NCBI GenBank assembly: GCA_023436385.1 | Contig: JAEZJH010000140.1 | Location: 1-7,061 of the forward strand | Source of the DNA: Pseudomonadota bacterium | GTDB lineage: Bacteria; Myxococcota; Myxococcia; Myxococcales; Vulgatibacteraceae | Length of the DNA: 7,061 bases | Direction: 5' to 3' | Shown here: positions 6,301 through 7,061 of the stretch, piece after piece | Layout: each line of letters begins with the position of its first letter | How positions within the stretch are numbered: the stretch's first letter is position 1 | Position numbers and translations under genes: made by a program | Notes under the pieces: generated by a model | Seen by the model: the letters and a program-made list of their open reading frames with translations, nothing else | Told to the model about the DNA's origin: nothing | Databases searched by the model: none

Positions 6301-6889
6301 GTACCCGCGAGAGGCGGGGTCCCGGCTTCCAGTCCCGGTGCTTGCGCAGCCAGGTGATGGCGAGAGTAAAGCCAGCAACGAGCAGCGCAAAGACGGCGAC
6401 GAGCCCAATGAGAACGGCGGGAACGCCATGGTGTAGCCACAAGACGAGGACGGAGACCGCCGCGACGCCCGCCAAGGCAGCGTGTTGCGATAGGATGTCG
6501 ACCAGGAGCGCCTCGGTCGCGAACCCTGCCGGAAGCCCCATCCTCCGCATGGCGTTGATGACCACCCGATTGCCGGACAGCCCGCCGGTGGGCAGAAACC
6601 GATCGATGCCGAGTTTCTCGACGGACAGGCGCGCCAGCTGAACGCTCGAGAGGGGGTGGCCCGCCGCGATGGCCACGCGCCCCCAAATGGTTCCCGCGCA
6701 CAGATAGGTGCCGACTTGAAAGGCGACGGCCGCGAGGACCCACTCTGGTTTGAATCGGGCGGCCAAGAGCGCGAACCGGTGCGGGTCGCCGACGTGAAGT
6801 AGCGTGAAGACGATCAGTGCCGCCAAGAAGAGGATCGAGACCAGGATCCCGATCCTGGAGAGTCGTGGCTGGGTCGGCTTCTCCGTCAT
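3389..6889 (-). CDS. Fusion of a flippase-like membrane domain with an MgtA-type Mg2+-translocating P-type ATPase
   Basis: Residues are numbered from the ATG at 6889 (1166 aa). Residues about 10-320 form an integral-membrane domain with seven to eight hydrophobic segments, of the lysylphosphatidylglycerol-synthase transmembrane/UPF0104 (MprF flippase-like) type. Hallmarks are RFLPTGGLSGNR, FLPGGVGSFEAG and the late MLRGLALWLPLLPGL. A short charged linker (about 320-345) leads to a complete P3B ATPase. This has the N-terminal cation-ATPase segment GLSKAEAAERLAAHGPN, the actuator TGE (Glu493), TM4 LTPELLPM (Pro607), the phosphorylation site CTDKTGTLT (Asp650), KGA in the nucleotide domain, ATGDNE, and GDGINDAP (Asp914, Asp918). 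The C-terminal half matches MgtA throughout (SSNFGNMFSM, FLPFLPM, LFQTGWFVESL) and ends VKGWFFRRYSLG, as full-length MgtA proteins do. MgtA/MgtB enzymes import Mg2+ across the inner membrane using ATP. The start at 6889 has GAGGGGGAG five bases upstream. An in-frame ATG at 6964 would add 25 residues but has no ribosome binding site. The fusion is one uninterrupted frame. What the N-terminal domain does is unknown; family membership alone suggests lipid interaction or translocation. Confidence 0.94.
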   Translation of the reverse strand: MTEKPTQPRLSRIGILVSILFLAALIVFTLLHVGDPHRFALLAARFKPEWVLAAVAFQVGTYLCAGTIWGRVAIAAGHPLSSVQLARLSVEKLGIDRFLPTGGLSGNRVVINAMRRMGLPAGFATEALLVDILSQHAALAGVAAVSVLVLWLHHGVPAVLIGLVAVFALLVAGFTLAITWLRKHRDWKPGPRLSRVRMLNRALDALGRVPVSRVWKRRLLGTATGLQIGIVLLDAATLWAMLHALGTPVHPFATFVALVVGTIAGTVSFLPGGVGSFEAGCAGTLALVGVPVEAALAGTIMLRGLALWLPLLPGLALARGDLSTPLPPSEESAPEGESVVQADGTKGLSKAEAAERLAAHGPNVLEVRRRRAVFFQLLSRFKNPLVILLLAASGLEAATGDFGSAVIVILMVAFSVTLDFVQEHRAGRAADSLRKAASVRTSVVRDGEPQEIPSEQVVPGDVVLLAAGDLVPADGTLLEARDLFLNQALLTGEPYPVEKKSPGPRGAPGDLGANVGTVFMGTSVVSGSGRVVITKTGSSTSLGQIGRSLARRPPPRAFEIGTRNFGLLILRLTLLLVAFVLLVNLVRDRTWLESFLFAIALAVGLTPELLPMVVSVTLARGALRMSRKMVLVKRLAAIHDLGSMDVLCTDKTGTLTEARIQLDQHLDPDGRDSARVLELAYLNSHFESGLKSPLDAAILRHEEVDVRGWEKIDEVPFDFERRRISVLIHKGDTRLLIVKGAFEDILGLSKHYEANGPAEIRPLDDDARRVMVQRFEALGRGGHRVLGVAWKAEAPDRQHVVLDDETELVLAGFAAFEDPPKESAGQVMRALAEAGVSVVIATGDNELVAKHVCEQVGVPVRGVLTGADLAELDDHALEARVESVNLFCRVTPAQKNRVILALKRRRHVVGFLGDGINDAPSLHAADVGISVDNAVDVAKEAADIILLERDLGVIKDGIVEGRRTLGNIVKYILMGTSSNFGNMFSMAGASVFLPFLPMRPMQILVNNFLYDLSEVPIPTDEVDPAFTARPHRWDIGFIRRFMMVIGPVSSVFDFAMFFLLLHLFAGDERLFQTGWFVESLATQVLVIFIIRSQGNPLRSRPSRPLVLTSLAVVATAILLPFTPVAASLGFAPLPLVFFAVLLPIVAVYLLSVEFVKGWFFRRYSLG

Positions 6890-6894
6890 CTTGA

Positions 6895-6903
6895 CTCCCC
6901 CTC
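6895..6903 (-). promoter_or_regulatory. Ribosome binding site deciding the start of the fusion gene
   Basis: On the minus strand GAGGGGGAG lies 5 nt before the ATG at 6889-6887. The alternative in-frame ATG at 6964-6962 is preceded by GGGCTGCGGC, with no Shine-Dalgarno match. The shorter 1166-residue protein is therefore preferred. Confidence 0.75.
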
Positions 6904-6923
6904 GGCTCACGACCGCGCGGGGG

Positions 6924-7024
6924 CCGGTTGCCGCATCCTCGGGGAGGACTGGATGGATGGCCATGCCGCAGCCCAGCTGGAAGCCGGCCGGGGTCGCGAC
7001 ACCCCGCGAGCGGGCGGCAACCGG
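6924..7024 (-). promoter_or_regulatory. Possible structured 5' leader of the fusion gene
   Basis: An 11-bp perfect inverted repeat is formed by CCGGTTGCCGC (6924-6934) and GCGGCAACCGG (7014-7024). Between them lies a smaller hairpin, CGGGGT (6989-6994) against ACCCCG (7001-7006), with a 6-nt loop. The region lies directly upstream of the ribosome binding site. In enterobacteria, mgtA is controlled by a Mg2+-responsive leader RNA. This sequence shows no recognisable copy of that leader, so regulation through it is only a possibility. No promoter could be identified. Confidence 0.35.
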
Positions 7025-7061
7025 GTGCGTGCGACCATCGAATCAGTCCGAAGACGCCGCA

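Noticed and set aside
5433..6641. Second long plus-strand open frame (402 codons) opposite the flippase-like domain
   Set aside because: It is Ser, Arg, Thr and Pro rich with no hydrophobic core or motif; a shadow of the minus-strand gene.
6887..6964. A leader peptide like MgtL upstream of the magnesium pump
   Set aside because: The only ATG in this stretch is in frame with the main gene without an intervening stop, and the codons are not a proline-rich run like that of MgtL.

Overview
The window is GC-rich bacterial DNA with three parts: a complete IS21-family insertion sequence at the left edge, a short intergenic stretch with a small lipoprotein gene, and a very long minus-strand gene for an unusual membrane fusion protein. 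The host cannot be named from this sequence. The GC content, the style of the lipoprotein (a short Cys-containing domain that I associate with myxobacteria and related former Deltaproteobacteria) and the heavily GC-biased shadow reading frames suggest a deltaproteobacterium-like or similar GC-rich Gram-negative lineage. This is a low-confidence inference.

Region 1 (1-2504) is an IS21-type element. It starts at the first base of the window with TGCGGGTTCCG and ends at 2504 with the matching inverted end. Each end carries two copies of an approximately 18-bp motif. Inside are istA (DDE transposase with an N-terminal helix-turn-helix) and istB (AAA+ helper ATPase), overlapping by ATGA. The istB frame has no stop inside the element; it runs through the right terminal repeat and ends 192 bp into flanking DNA.

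Region 2 (2505-3388) holds about 400 bp with no recognisable gene but a large nested inverted repeat. It is followed by a gene for an 89-residue secreted lipoprotein with a clear ribosome binding site and lipobox, then a strong 15-bp-stem hairpin likely to be its terminator. On the minus strand there is a roughly 33-codon decayed istB remnant from a different IS21 subgroup, and it abuts the stop codon of the next gene.

Region 3 (3389-6889, minus strand) is one continuous 1166-codon gene. Its first ~320 residues form an integral-membrane domain of the lysylphosphatidylglycerol-synthase/MprF flippase-like (UPF0104) type. The remaining ~820 residues are a complete MgtA/MgtB-type (P3B) magnesium-translocating P-type ATPase with all catalytic motifs. 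The 172 bp upstream of its start contain an 11-bp perfect inverted repeat and an inner hairpin that could form a structured leader. The lipid-handling-like domain fused to a Mg2+ importer is the most interesting item here. The lipoprotein gene and the fusion gene are convergent, so nothing suggests that they form one operon.
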